Assembly (NCBI GenBank): GCA_900318775.1
Contig: ONLY01000002.1
Location: 1-64,000 of the forward strand
Length of the DNA stretch: 64,000 bases
From: an uncultured Prevotellaceae bacterium
Lineage (GTDB): Bacteria; Bacteroidota; Bacteroidia; Bacteroidales; Bacteroidaceae
Direction of reading: 5' to 3'
Part shown: positions 34,659 to 43,353 of the stretch, piece by piece
Numbering within the stretch: position 1 is the first letter of the stretch
Layout of the letters: the number at the start of each line of letters is the position of its first letter
Program-made: the position numbers and the translations under genes
The notes under the pieces: model-generated
The model's input: the letters and a program-made list of their open reading frames with translations, nothing else
What the model was told of the DNA's origin: nothing
The model's database searches: none

Positions 34659-35681
34659 TCACAGCCTCATGCCTACGCTCAGCTGTCCTCTCCATTTTGT
34701 GAAGTTGATTTCTGTCTCATCGTCATCCAGCAAAGAGTTTGTTGCCACAAACGTGCCTGCAACAAACCATTTTTCCGAGAAGTTGTACACCACAGCTCCT
34801 CGTTCTGCCAAGATGAAGTTGGGGAATTTGGTATCCATGTCACGGCGTTCGTCATTGAGCTTGACGTTGTTGTAGTTGCCAATCACCACGGTGGGCAAGG
34901 CGGAGATGTGCATGAGCAATCTCCCGCGCAAAGCGACCCAGTTGTAGCCATAGCCGCCGCCGAGGCCAAAGTAGCCCACATAAACCCTGTACTTCGACAG
35001 CCCTTCCATCGTTTTGTGCCCCGTCGTCTTTAGGCTTCCGCCCATGTATGAGAATCCGGCCAGCCATGAGCCAGCACTGCGTTTCTGGATATATGATTGT
35101 GTGAAAGCAGCGGGATAGGAGAACTTTCGTCCGTTGAAAGCATAATAGCCATTTATATTTATCATTTTCATGCGTAAGACATCCTTGTCCAGATGTCCAC
35201 CCCAATCGCCGAACCTCACATTGCCCGACAGCGTTCTTGTGTCTTGGTACACGACATCAAGGCCATATCGGTTGGTGTATGCGTTCAGGTTGATTTCGAA
35301 GTCCTTGTTCTTTCCGCTTAAATGGGCTGGATTAACTGCCACTCCCGCTGTTAATCCGCGCCAGCTTGCTCCCAGGTTTAAGGTCGCTTTATGGTCCGAT
35401 TTCAGGGTCCCGTTGCCGTGTTCCTCTCCATGGCTCTTTATTTTGAATTCGTTGCCCGACACGCTTGTGCGCACTTTCAAAGTGAGTGGTTGTGTGGGGC
35501 GGCCAATATACACCGTGTCATATTTCACGCTGAAATAGCGGGCGGTCAATGCGCTGTCCACTTTCGCCTTTACTTCTTTTTTCTTCTCAATGAGACGTTC
35601 TTTCTTTGTCTGCGCAAAAGTAGTTCCGCAGACTGTCGCCAGCAAAACTCCAATCCATACCAGTCGTTTCATGTTGTTCAT
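34659..35681 (-). CDS. DUF4421 outer-membrane-associated protein
   Basis: 340 aa. The signal peptide is residues 1-23 (ending CGTTFA), followed by a lysine/glutamate-rich helical stretch. The remainder is barrel-like beta sequence, typical of DUF4421: YDTVYIGRPTQPLTLKVRTS, ATLNLGASWRGLTAGVAVNP, GYFGLGGGYGYNW and the C-terminal WRGQLSVGMRL ending in an aromatic/Leu terminus. It is predicted to be an outer-membrane protein of unknown role, transcribed from its own promoter (TACCTTTG, minus strand, 35702-35709). Confidence 0.88.
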   Translation of the reverse strand: MNNMKRLVWIGVLLATVCGTTFAQTKKERLIEKKKEVKAKVDSALTARYFSVKYDTVYIGRPTQPLTLKVRTSVSGNEFKIKSHGEEHGNGTLKSDHKATLNLGASWRGLTAGVAVNPAHLSGKNKDFEINLNAYTNRYGLDVVYQDTRTLSGNVRFGDWGGHLDKDVLRMKMININGYYAFNGRKFSYPAAFTQSYIQKRSAGSWLAGFSYMGGSLKTTGHKTMEGLSKYRVYVGYFGLGGGYGYNWVALRGRLLMHISALPTVVIGNYNNVKLNDERRDMDTKFPNFILAERGAVVYNFSEKWFVAGTFVATNSLLDDDETEINFTKWRGQLSVGMRL

Positions 35682-35751
35682 AAGTAATTAAGATTTTGTG
35701 GCAAAGGTAATGAAAATCAAATATAGAACCATATAAAAAGTCTATTTTTCT

Positions 35752-35782
35752 TTTGAGTTATGTCTGATTTGTTCTATCTTTG
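35752..35782 (+). promoter_or_regulatory. promoter of the SDR gene
   Basis: TTTG (35752-35755), 19-bp spacer and TATCTTTG (35775-35782). The ATG at 35832 lies about 43 nt beyond the expected start. Confidence 0.8.
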
Positions 35783-35831
35783 CAAAACTAATCCAAATAA
35801 CTACTAAATAACTAATAACTAAACAACTACT

Positions 35832-36641
35832 ATGGCAGATCTTTCTAATTTTTCATTGGAAGGTAAGAACGCTTGGATTACTGGCGCATCTTACGGTATT
35901 GGTTTCAACATCGCGAAGGCTTTTGTGAAGGCAGGTGTGAAGAACATCGTTTTCAACGATATCAACGAGGCAGCTCTGCAGCGCGGTTTGGACAACTACA
36001 AAGAGGCTGGTATCACCAACGTGAAGGGCTATGTATGTGATGTGACTGACGAGAAAGGGGTGAAGGCTCTCGTGGATACGATTCACAAGGAAGTGGGTCA
36101 GATTGACATTCTTGTGAACAATGCAGGCATCATCAAGCGCATTCCTATGCATGAGATGGCTCGTGCAGAGTTCCAGCAGGTCATCGACATTGACCTTGTA
36201 GCGCCATTCATCTGCGCCAGCGCTGTGCTGCCAGAGATGATGGAGCGCAAGGAAGGCAAGATTATCAACATCTGCTCCATGATGAGCGAGCTGGGTCGTG
36301 AGACTGTGTCTGCCTATGCTGCAGCTAAAGGTGGCTTGAAGATGCTCACTCGCAACATCTGTTCGGAGTATGGAGAATACAACATCCAGTGCAACGGCAT
36401 TGGTCCTGGCTACATTGCCACTCCTCAGACCGCTCCTTTGCGCGAGCGTCAGCCTGACGGCTCTCGTCATCCATTTGACTTATTCATCTGCGCCAAGACT
36501 CCAGCAGGCCGTTGGCTCGACCCATCCGAATTGGGCGGTCCTGCCGTGTTCCTTGCTTCTCATGCATCAGACGCTGTAAACGGCCACGTGCTCTATGTGG
36601 ACGGTGGCATCTTGGCTTACATCGGCAAGCAGCCTAAATAA
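35832..36641 (+). CDS. gluconate 5-dehydrogenase-like short-chain dehydrogenase
   Basis: 269 aa. Classical SDR: GKNAWITGASYGIGFNIAK (Rossmann TGxxxGIG), DILVNNAGIIKRIPM (NNAG) and SAYAAAKGGLKM (YxxxK catalytic). The CNGIGPGYIATPQT segment and ADL start match gluconate 5-dehydrogenase/2-deoxy-D-gluconate 3-dehydrogenase (Ga5DH/KduD group). It probably oxidises or reduces sugar acids in hexuronate/gluconate catabolism. It is monocistronic between a good promoter and a strong bidirectional terminator. Confidence 0.88.
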   Translation: MADLSNFSLEGKNAWITGASYGIGFNIAKAFVKAGVKNIVFNDINEAALQRGLDNYKEAGITNVKGYVCDVTDEKGVKALVDTIHKEVGQIDILVNNAGIIKRIPMHEMARAEFQQVIDIDLVAPFICASAVLPEMMERKEGKIINICSMMSELGRETVSAYAAAKGGLKMLTRNICSEYGEYNIQCNGIGPGYIATPQTAPLRERQPDGSRHPFDLFICAKTPAGRWLDPSELGGPAVFLASHASDAVNGHVLYVDGGILAYIGKQPK

Positions 36642-36660
36642 TCCGTAGGGCTCCATAAAA

Positions 36661-36702
36661 AGCGGGAGGCTCTGAAGTGATACTCCAGAGCCTCCCGCTT
36701 TT
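36661..36702. terminator. bidirectional terminator
   Basis: A 14-bp perfect stem (36661-36674 with 36686-36699) has an A-run before it and a T-run after it, between the convergent SDR and DUF4468 genes. Confidence 0.88.
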
Positions 36703-36728
36703 ATGTCGTCTTTAGACTTGTTTTATTT

Positions 36729-37403
36729 TCACCAGTTTTCCGTTTTGAGTATGTCATTCTTGATGGCTTCCTCTATCTTGTCCATGACGACGCCAGAAAA
36801 GGCATGTGCCATCACTATCGCTTTGGCGGAAGTCTTCTTGCGAAGATCTTTGTCGGAATAAGGGAAGCAGTTGTCCAAGGTCCATTTCTCACCTACATTC
36901 ACGCTCTTGCCCACACCCATTGCGCTGATGAGGCCTCCGCCCACAGACTTCTCCACTTCAAAGAAGGGAACGGTGTAGGTGACGCGAATCTTTCCTTCTT
37001 TGATGTCGGTCCTGATGATAGGGGCAAGATTGACTGTGTAGGAGTTGGTGGCAGCGGTGTACGTTGCGATATCGCTGACATCTCCCTTGCCGATGATGAG
37101 CCCTGCATCCTTGTCTGTCAGCAAGATAGACGCATCCCCAGCATTAAAGTTGCAGGCATACCAATAGTTGACCAGTAGAAATAGCTGTGCTTTTGTTTTT
37201 CCGGGGGCCTGTATCACCTTTGTGTAGTTCAAGGCGTTATTTTTGTCCAATGGCAGCTGTGGCGCGAGTTTCTCTGCTGTCTCCACCCATTTGTCACTAA
37301 ACTTTTCTTTTGCATAGCTTTCCAGTTCTCCTGCCCACATGATTTGAGCATTCATGGCTACGGTGAATAGGGAGAACAATCCCAATAATAAAATCTTTTT
37401 CAT
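36729..37403 (-). CDS. DUF4468 secreted protein
   Basis: 224 aa from MKKILLLGLFSLFTVAMNAQ (ATG 37403); the longer frame upstream is spurious. A signal peptide of ~20 residues is followed by DUF4468-like sequence (NALNYTKVIQAPGKTKAQLF, LLVNYWYACNF) and RVTYTVPFFEVEKS. It is predicted periplasmic or outer-membrane associated; function is unknown. A minus-strand promoter is likely at 37479-37510 (TATCTTTG with GTTG 20 bp upstream). Confidence 0.85.
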   Translation of the reverse strand: MKKILLLGLFSLFTVAMNAQIMWAGELESYAKEKFSDKWVETAEKLAPQLPLDKNNALNYTKVIQAPGKTKAQLFLLVNYWYACNFNAGDASILLTDKDAGLIIGKGDVSDIATYTAATNSYTVNLAPIIRTDIKEGKIRVTYTVPFFEVEKSVGGGLISAMGVGKSVNVGEKWTLDNCFPYSDKDLRKKTSAKAIVMAHAFSGVVMDKIEEAIKNDILKTENW

Positions 37404-37535
37404 GTTGTTGTAAATAAAAAGGTTAAACAAATCACGTTCTGGAGCCTCTGTCATGGTTCTTGCTCTCCAAAACAATGGCAAAGATAAAGAACTGATATCG
37501 AATATGCAACATTTCAGGGAAGTTTTTTGTTTTCG

Positions 37536-37567
37536 TTTGGGATTTTAGAGGAAATGGAGTACCTTTG
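37536..37567 (+). promoter_or_regulatory. promoter of rnhB
   Basis: TTTG (37536-37539), 20-bp spacer, TACCTTTG (37560-37567). The ATG at 37594 gives a short leader of about 20 nt. Confidence 0.82.
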
Positions 37568-37593
37568 CAAGTGGGTTTCAGATGAAATAGAGC

Positions 37594-38211
37594 ATGTTAT
37601 TACCTTACTACAAACAAGGCCTTGTTGAGGCTGGATGTGACGAGGCTGGCCGAGGCTGTCTGGCAGGCAGCGTGTATGCGGCAGCGGTCATTCTGCCGCC
37701 CGACTACCACAACGACCTGCTGAACGACTCGAAGCAACTCACTGCCAAGCAGCGCTATCGCTTGCGCGAAGAGATTGAGCGTGACGCATTGGCTTGGGCC
37801 GTGGGCATTGTGACAGCGCAGGAGATTGACAAGATGAACATCCTGCGTGCCAGCATCACTGCCATGCATCGGGCAATAGACGGACTGAAGGTGCGCCCGC
37901 AGCATCTTATCATCGATGGCAACCGGTTCATGCCTTACCGGCATGATGGGACTGTGGTTCCTCACACCACGGTGGTGAAAGGCGACGGGAAGTACCTCTC
38001 CATTGCGGCTGCCTCCATTTTGGCGAAGACCTACCGCGACGACTACATGAAGGAACTGCATCAGCAGTACCCTTATTATGGATGGGACCACAATTCGGGC
38101 TATCCCACCAAAGAGCACCGACGTGGCATTGAGGAGCATGGCACTACGCCTTACCACCGGATGACCTTCAATCTGTTGGGAGCCACGCAGCTGGAACTTC
38201 CGTTCGAGTGA
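37594..38211 (+). CDS. rnhB: ribonuclease HII
   Basis: 205 aa, normal family length. Catalytic motifs: [20 protein letters not shown] (DEAGRG), [22 protein letters not shown] and [20 protein letters not shown]. It cleaves the RNA strand of RNA-DNA hybrids and initiates ribonucleotide excision repair in the cytoplasm. It is monocistronic with its own promoter; the terminator overlaps the next promoter. Confidence 0.96.
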   Translation: MLLPYYKQGLVEAGCDEAGRGCLAGSVYAAAVILPPDYHNDLLNDSKQLTAKQRYRLREEIERDALAWAVGIVTAQEIDKMNILRASITAMHRAIDGLKVRPQHLIIDGNRFMPYRHDGTVVPHTTVVKGDGKYLSIAAASILAKTYRDDYMKELHQQYPYYGWDHNSGYPTKEHRRGIEEHGTTPYHRMTFNLLGATQLELPFE

Positions 38212-38245
38212 TGCTGCGCACATCCCCTCCCGCCATAGGGAAAAA

Positions 38246-38287
38246 CCCCTTGCAAATAGGAAAAAGCCATTTGCAAGGGGCTTCTTT
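38246..38287 (+). terminator. rnhB terminator overlapping the next promoter
   Basis: A perfect 12-bp stem (38246-38257 with 38269-38280) and 11-nt loop are followed by CTTCTTT. The right arm contains TTTG at 38270-38273, which serves as the -33 element of the following promoter. Confidence 0.85.
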
Positions 38288-38301
38288 ATGCTCTATCTTT
38301 G
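38270..38301 (+). promoter_or_regulatory. promoter of the Pro/Arg-rich secreted protein gene
   Basis: TTTG (38270-38273), exactly 20 bp, TATCTTTG (38294-38301). It is embedded in the preceding terminator hairpin. Confidence 0.8.
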
Positions 38302-38365
38302 CATCGACAACAAGAAACAAGCCCACTCTGTTGGGCAAACGTATAACTCTAAAAACGACACAACT

Positions 38366-39130
38366 ATGAAGACTTTAAGAACCACACTCACCGCAGTCGT
38401 TCTCTTCATTGGAGCACTGACCGCCAACGCTCAGAGCATGAGCATTACCGTCATGCGCGACAACGCACGTTTTTTGACTGACCGCATGGCTTTCACCCTC
38501 GGCATTCGTGACCCTTACATCATCGACGAGATATACCGCATCAACTACGACTACATCTGGGGTGTGAACGATTATCTGGACGATGTGGCCTTGGGGTACT
38601 ACTACGACGACTACATGGCAGTTGTGGCAGCACGCGATGCAGCTCTTCGCAATCTGTTGGGCTACCGCATGTGGAACCGTCTGGCGGGCTACAGCTACTT
38701 CCACCGTCCCATCGTGTTTGTGAACAACCGCTGGCGCTTCACCGTTTATGACTATGACCGCTATGGCGTGCGCCACTACCACTATGGCGCTCCAAGACCT
38801 TATGGCACGTATGTAGGTGGACGCATCGTTCGCCCCATGCCGCCCCGCACAGCTGTGCGCCGTCCTGCCCCTCCTCGTCCTGCCCCTCGTGCAGTGGCTC
38901 CTCGGGTAGAGCGCCGTCCAGCAGAGCCTGGCAGGCACGCAGCGCCTCGCGAGACTCCTCGTGCCCATGAGAATCGCCCCACAGCCCCACAGCATCCCAC
39001 GGCGCCTCACCATGCAGCACCTACCACAAAACCTGACATGGGAGCCTATCGTGGCGCTATCTCTCGGGGTAATGCAACATCTGCGCCTCGTGGCAATATG
39101 GCACCGTCATCTCGTGGCAGCCGCCGCTGA
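38366..39130 (+). CDS. secreted protein with Pro/Arg/His-rich C-terminus
   Basis: 254 aa from MKTLRTTLTAVVLFIGALTA (ATG 38366). A longer frame begins upstream but crosses the -7 box. A signal peptide (cleavage near NAQ) is followed by an aromatic, compact domain (DPYIIDEIYRINYDYIWGVN, GLGYYYDD-like repeats). From ~155 on the chain is basic and low-complexity (RPMPPRTAVRRPAPPRPAPR and on). It is probably periplasmic and binds an acidic partner; no family is assigned. Confidence 0.8.
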   Translation: MKTLRTTLTAVVLFIGALTANAQSMSITVMRDNARFLTDRMAFTLGIRDPYIIDEIYRINYDYIWGVNDYLDDVALGYYYDDYMAVVAARDAALRNLLGYRMWNRLAGYSYFHRPIVFVNNRWRFTVYDYDRYGVRHYHYGAPRPYGTYVGGRIVRPMPPRTAVRRPAPPRPAPRAVAPRVERRPAEPGRHAAPRETPRAHENRPTAPQHPTAPHHAAPTTKPDMGAYRGAISRGNATSAPRGNMAPSSRGSRR

Positions 39131-39172
39131 GGAAAGGCAGAGCGTGCCCTTGGATGCTACGCTATATACACA

Positions 39173-39210
39173 AAGAAAGCCCATCGCGACACATGGCGAT
39201 GGGCTTTCTT
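39173..39210 (+). terminator. terminator hairpin
   Basis: A 15-bp perfect stem (39173-39187 with 39196-39210) with an 8-nt loop ends in CTTTCTT, 43 bp after the preceding stop. Confidence 0.85.
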
Positions 39211-39297
39211 CGTATGTAATAGGGCGGGTGTGCCAGCGGCGTGGCGAAGCGTTTGTGGGCTTTGACAGGCTTGTTTGTAACACGTTTTTTATTCTGT

Positions 39298-39412
39298 ATG
39301 TTACAAGCGTAACACACGGCGTGTTACAAATGTAACATGCGGTGTGTTGCAAGTGTTACACAGGCTGTGTTACAAGTGTTACATCGGGTGCACCGCAAGT
39401 GTTGCAAAAGGT
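39298..39412. repeat. five tandem 23-bp repeats with TGTTACA half-sites
   Basis: Units start at 39298, 39321, 39344, 39367 and 39390, exactly 23 bp apart. Each has the theme GTGTTACAAGTGTTACA plus a GC-rich CGGT/AGGCT end; the first two contain a full TGTTACAA...TGTAACA-type inverted repeat. Similarity fades in unit 5. No gene overlaps. The array looks like repeated protein-binding sites or a minisatellite. Confidence 0.88.
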
Positions 39413-39675
39413 GTGCCTCAGGCAAGAGCGTGCACACCACAGGTCTTAGCGAGAGCCTTGACTATGGTGATGGCGAAACGAAGGAGAAGAGCATCTGGGA
39501 CGATGCTTGGTAAAAGTGCAGGTTCCATAAAGAGGCACATCTTCCACCAAGTAGTCCGCCGAGGCATCGTGAGTGATGCCTCGGCGGACTACTTGCAGAA
39601 GGGCAACAGAAACCAGCGGCAAGGCCTTTCTGCCTAATTTTCAAGCCTCAATTTTCTCTTTTCAATTATAATCAC
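39413..39675. other. intergenic remainder with 20-bp perfect hairpin
   Basis: No gene is seen between the 23-bp repeats and the argS promoter. At 39549-39568 and 39575-39594 lies a perfect 20-bp inverted repeat with a GTGAGT loop (stem core CCGCCGAGGCATC). It lacks a T-run, so it is not a typical terminator. Confidence 0.7.
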
Positions 39676-39683
39676 TACCTTTG
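39676..39683 (+). promoter_or_regulatory. -7 box of argS
   Basis: TACCTTTG, 19 bp before the argS ATG. The upstream region is T-rich but lacks a clean TTTG. Confidence 0.65.
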
Positions 39684-39702
39684 CACCCAAAATCAGAACA
39701 TT

Positions 39703-41499
39703 ATGACAATTGAAGAAAAACTCATAGCAGGTGTGCAGCAGGCCGTGAAGGCTCTGTACGGTTTGGAGGCAACCCCTCAGCAGGTGCAGTTGCAGAAGAC
39801 AAGAGACGAATTTGAAGGTCAACTCACCGTGGTGGTGTTCCCGTTTGTCAAGGCTGCCCGCAAGTCGCCCGAGATGGTGGGCGACGAGATAGGTCAGTAC
39901 CTAACCCAGAATGTCGCTGACGTGGTGGCTAAGTACAACGTGGTGAAGGGCTTCCTGAACCTTGTCATCAGTGATGCTCCTTGGATTGCCTTGCTCAACC
40001 AGATCAATGCGGAGGAGAAGTATGGCTTTACTCCTGTGACTGAGCAGAGCCCATTGGTGATGATTGAGTACTCTTCGCCCAACACAAACAAGCCTCTCCA
40101 CCTCGGACACGTCAGAAATAATCTGCTGGGTTCTGCCTTGGCACGCATCGTGGAGGCCAACGGCAACAAGGTGGTCAAGACGAATATCGTCAACGACCGT
40201 GGCATCCACATCTGCAAGTCCATGCTGGCATGGCTGAAGTGGGGCAATGGCGAGACTCCTGAATCTTCGGGCAAGAAGGGTGACCACCTCATTGGCGACT
40301 ATTATGTGGCTTTCGACAAGCACTACCGCGAGGAGGTGAAGCAGTTGGTGGCTCAGGGCATGGACGAGGAGAAAGCCAAGCAGGAAGCGCCCCTTATCAA
40401 GGAGGCTCATGAGATGCTGGTGAAGTGGGAGCAGAACGACCCCGAAGTGCGTGCGCTCTGGAAGAAGATGAATGAGTGGGTTTATGCTGGATTTGATGAG
40501 ACCTACAAGATGATGGGTGTAGGCTTTGATAAGATATATTACGAATCAGATACCTATCTGGAGGGTAAGAAGAAGGTGATGGAAGGCTTGGAGAAAGGCT
40601 TCTTCTATCGCCGCGAGGACGGCTCTGTGTGGGCTGACCTGACTGCAGAAGGACTGGACGAGAAACTCCTGCTCCGTTCGGACGGCACCTCTGTGTATAT
40701 GACTCAAGACATAGGCACAGCCAAGCTCCGTTTTCAGGATTTCCCCATCGATAAGATGATATATGTGGTGGGCAATGAGCAGAACTATCACTTCCAGGTG
40801 CTCTCCATCTTGCTCGACAAACTGGGCTTCAAGTGGGGCAAGGACTTGGTGCACTTCTCTTACGGCATGGTGGAACTGCCTAACGGCAAGATGAAGAGCC
40901 GTGAGGGAACGGTGGTGGACGCTGACGACCTGATGGCAGCCATGATAGCCGATGCCTACGAGGCCAGCAAAGAGCGGGTGAAGCAGACTTCCATGCCTGA
41001 GGATGAGGCACGCGAGGTGGCTCGCAAGGTGGGCTTGGGCGCGCTTAAGTACTTTATCTTGAAGGTGGATGCCCGCAAGAACATGCTCTTCAACCCCGAA
41101 GAGTCTATCGACTTCAACGGCAATACGGGGCCTTTCATCCAGTACACCTATGCCCGTATCGCCTCCATCCTCCGCAAGGCAAAGGAACAGAACATAGACA
41201 TTCCAGCACAGTTGCCTACGAGCATCAGCATCAGCACGAAGGAGACAGAACTCATTCAGAAGCTGAATCAGTTCGGTGCAGCCATTCGTCAGGCAGGCAC
41301 CGACTACAGCCCATCTGGCATCTGTAACTACTGCTACGAACTGACCAAGGCGTTCAATCAGTTCTACCACGACTTCACCATCCTGGGTGAAGAGAATGAA
41401 GAACTGAAACTCTTCCGCCTCTCGTTGGCCAAGGCAGTGGCCAAGGTCATCAGTCTTGGCATGGGTCTTCTTGGCATCGAGATGCCCGAAAGAATGTAA
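39703..41499 (+). CDS. argS: arginine--tRNA ligase
   Basis: 598 aa. Class I synthetase: an N-terminal additional domain (LQKTRDEFEGQLTVVVFPFV), EYSSPNTNKPLHLGHVRNNL (HIGH motif as HLGH), MTQDIGTAKLRF, YVVGNEQNYHFQV and PNGKMKSREGTVVDADDLMA (KMSK-like KMKS). The C-terminal anticodon-binding domain has GPFIQYTYARIASILRKA. The last residues PERM match the usual C-terminus of ArgS. It charges tRNA-Arg in the cytoplasm. Confidence 0.97.
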   Translation: MTIEEKLIAGVQQAVKALYGLEATPQQVQLQKTRDEFEGQLTVVVFPFVKAARKSPEMVGDEIGQYLTQNVADVVAKYNVVKGFLNLVISDAPWIALLNQINAEEKYGFTPVTEQSPLVMIEYSSPNTNKPLHLGHVRNNLLGSALARIVEANGNKVVKTNIVNDRGIHICKSMLAWLKWGNGETPESSGKKGDHLIGDYYVAFDKHYREEVKQLVAQGMDEEKAKQEAPLIKEAHEMLVKWEQNDPEVRALWKKMNEWVYAGFDETYKMMGVGFDKIYYESDTYLEGKKKVMEGLEKGFFYRREDGSVWADLTAEGLDEKLLLRSDGTSVYMTQDIGTAKLRFQDFPIDKMIYVVGNEQNYHFQVLSILLDKLGFKWGKDLVHFSYGMVELPNGKMKSREGTVVDADDLMAAMIADAYEASKERVKQTSMPEDEAREVARKVGLGALKYFILKVDARKNMLFNPEESIDFNGNTGPFIQYTYARIASILRKAKEQNIDIPAQLPTSISISTKETELIQKLNQFGAAIRQAGTDYSPSGICNYCYELTKAFNQFYHDFTILGEENEELKLFRLSLAKAVAKVISLGMGLLGIEMPERM

Positions 41500-41524
41500 T
41501 AAGGCACTACGTCATATATCAAAG

Positions 41525-41560
41525 CAGCGGAGGATTCCATGTGAGTCCTCCGCTGTCTTT
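41525..41560 (+). terminator. argS terminator
   Basis: Stem CAGCGGAGGA / TCCTCCGCTG (41525-41534 with 41546-41555) with an 11-nt loop, then TCTTTG. Confidence 0.82.
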
Positions 41561-41618
41561 GTTGTGTCATCTCCCTTTTGAGCTTTTTCTGTTGAAGGGC
41601 AGGGGAGATGGCTTGAAT

Positions 41619-41813
41619 CTATTTTCTCCCTATAATTGTGGCATACGATGGTTTCTTGCGGTACACTTCGGTTTGCACAAAGCCTGCAGCATCAAGCATC
41701 TGTTTTAGTTGCTCTGGTGGGTAAGCCGTCATGCCTTCTACTACGCTGGTCCATTTGGAATCACTATCTACCACCTCTACCATGATGGCAAAGTGGCCAC
41801 CAGGCTTCAGGCT
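41619..41813 (-). pseudogene. 3' remnant of a SAM-dependent methyltransferase
   Basis: Sixty-four codons before a TAG stop at 41619-41621 read as the C-terminal end of a class I methyltransferase. SLKPGGHFAIMVEVVDSDSK carries the LKPGG motif; EGMTAYPPEQLKQMLDAAGF and the end YRKKPSYATIIGRK follow. Upstream of codon 1 the frame closes (TGA) and the sequence changes to unrelated low-complexity DNA, so the first two thirds of the gene, including the SAM-binding GxGxG, are gone. It was found by translating the minus strand directly. Confidence 0.75.
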
Positions 41814-41923
41814 TCAAACTCCCGACTTCAGCCTCCCCCTACACATGGGAAATCGCAAGCGGTCTTCTTCTTCTTCTCCTTCTCATTCTCCTCTTCTTCC
41901 TCTTTTCCCCTTTTCCTTCCAAA

Positions 41924-42838
41924 CCTGGCATCATCACTTTTGCCGACCCTACCGTGAAAGCCCTCTGCGTGGAGCATTGGGACACCGATGGTGATGGTGA
42001 GTTGAGTCAGGATGAGGCAGCCCGAGTGACCAACCTCGCTGAGGTGTTCAACGGAAATACCGACATCACCTCGTTCAACGAATTGCAGTACTTCACTGGT
42101 TTGACCGCCATTGGTGAGAGCGCCTTCAACCGGTGCAGCAGCCTTGCCTTTGTGACGCTGCCAAGTTCTGTGGCATACATCCGCAATAGTGCGTTCATGA
42201 ATACAGCCATGGAGAAGGTCACTGTTCCGGGTACAGTAAAGAGTATTGATTGGGGAGCTTATGCGTGGAATGTATCCTTGAAGCACATTGTCTTTGAAGA
42301 AGGTGTGGAAACGGTAGGAGATGTACAATTCTACGGATGCTCCAATTTGGAGGAGATCGTCTTGCCATCCACGCTCACAGGTGGGTTATTTCAAGACTTC
42401 TTTAGCTATGGGGAGACAACAAGCTCACTCATATAGTGATGCCTATCAGTGCTCCACTTGGCAAACATGCTGAACTGTTTGCAGGCAGCGACCTGAACCA
42501 TTCCGTTCTCTTCACCATCCCTGAAGGTTCTGCTCGAAACTATCTCGAGAAAGGTTATTACAACATCTCTTCCTGCCGGCACCTATCGCTTGGAGGCAGA
42601 TGTCATCGCCACTTGGAAACCAGACGAAACGGTGAAAATGAAAGGTGTTTCCCTCTTCATGGGCAACAGCACCCGAGCCATTGCCACCGCAGACGAGAAG
42701 CCCCAACACTTCTCCGTACGCTTCAAAAACACCACCACCCAAGATGTGACCATCGGCGTGCAGTGGACCAACACCACAGCCAACTGGGTAGCAGTTGACA
42801 ATTTCCACCTCATCTACGAAGGAACACCGTCACCTTGA
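41924..42838 (+). pseudogene. broken BspA-like leucine-rich-repeat protein
   Basis: From about 41924 the reading is GIITFADPTVKALCVEHWDT, then DGDGELSQDEAARVTNL (EF-hand-like) and LRR_5 units such as LTAIGESAFNRCSSLAFVTL and GVETVGDVQFYGCSNLEEIV, the hallmark of BspA-family surface proteins. The signal peptide is missing. The frame breaks near 42412-42420, where NKLTHIVMPISAPLGKH continues in another frame. It breaks again near 42560, where a carbohydrate-binding-like tail (AGTYRLEADVIATWKPDE to VAVDNFHLIYEG) continues in a third frame to TGA 42836. It is a degraded gene adjoining another remnant. Confidence 0.8.
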
Positions 42839-43226
42839 CCATCCTCTTCCTTTTTGGGGAGGGGTCGGAGTCTCCACCCGCAGTCGACGGCTCTTATTCG
42901 TGTCAATCGTGCTATTCGTGTTCGTTTTTTCTTCATCACAGTTTTTTGACCACGAATTACACGACTTATACGAATTTTTTCTAAAGCCTCGGAAGTGGCT
43001 CTGGCCTTTGACCTTTGTCCTTTGTCCTTTGACTTTCAGGGGGAGCTAGAGGACGCTGAAATCGTACAAAAAGACCTGGCTCTAAGGCGGTAAATCGGTG
43101 TGACTCACACCGATTAAGTGGCGCAGGGTGCGTATATATTGGACAAGTGACCCACTTTTTGTCCCTTTTCTTCCCTTAAACCATAAATGGACTAAAAATG
43201 AGGGAGATGAAATGAAAGAAAGTCCC
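42839..43226. other. intergenic DNA with TTCGTGT/CACGAA repeats and a palindrome
   Basis: Repeats of the TTCGTGT and ACCACGAATTACACGA type (about 42896-42985), common in Bacteroidetes intergenic DNA, are followed by CCTTTGTCCTTTG direct repeats. A near-perfect palindrome AATCGGTGTGA-C-TCACACCGATT spans 43093-43115. No gene is seen. Confidence 0.6.
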
Positions 43227-43234
43227 TAACTTTG
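43227..43234 (+). promoter_or_regulatory. candidate -7 box upstream of the structured leader
   Basis: TAACTTTG, 30 bp before a 29-codon open frame. A second -7 box, TATCTTTG, follows at 43311-43318. Confidence 0.5.
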
Positions 43235-43263
43235 TACGCGTGAAACCCGCGTGAAATAAAAAT

Positions 43264-43353
43264 ATGAAAGAAATACGGCTCACAATGGAACAACTTTCAG
43301 AAACTTTCCTTATCTTTGCCACCACAACACCACCGTGTGTAGTGTTGCAATAG
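43264..43353 (+). CDS. possible 29-aa leader peptide
   Basis: An ATG 30 bp after a TAACTTTG box opens a 29-codon frame (MKEIRLTMEQLSETFLIFAT then TTPPCVVLQ) ending at TAG 43351. It overlaps the start of the structured RNA and the second -7 box, so translation could affect folding. There is no repeated-codon signature of classical amino-acid attenuation. It may be chance. Confidence 0.3.
   Translation: MKEIRLTMEQLSETFLIFATTTPPCVVLQ

Noticed and set aside
39298-39412. CRISPR array from 23-bp repeats
   Set aside because: Repeats are directly adjacent without spacers.
43093-43115. Palindrome as terminator of the BspA remnant
   Set aside because: There is no T-run, and it is about 255 bp beyond the remnant; left as an unexplained palindrome.
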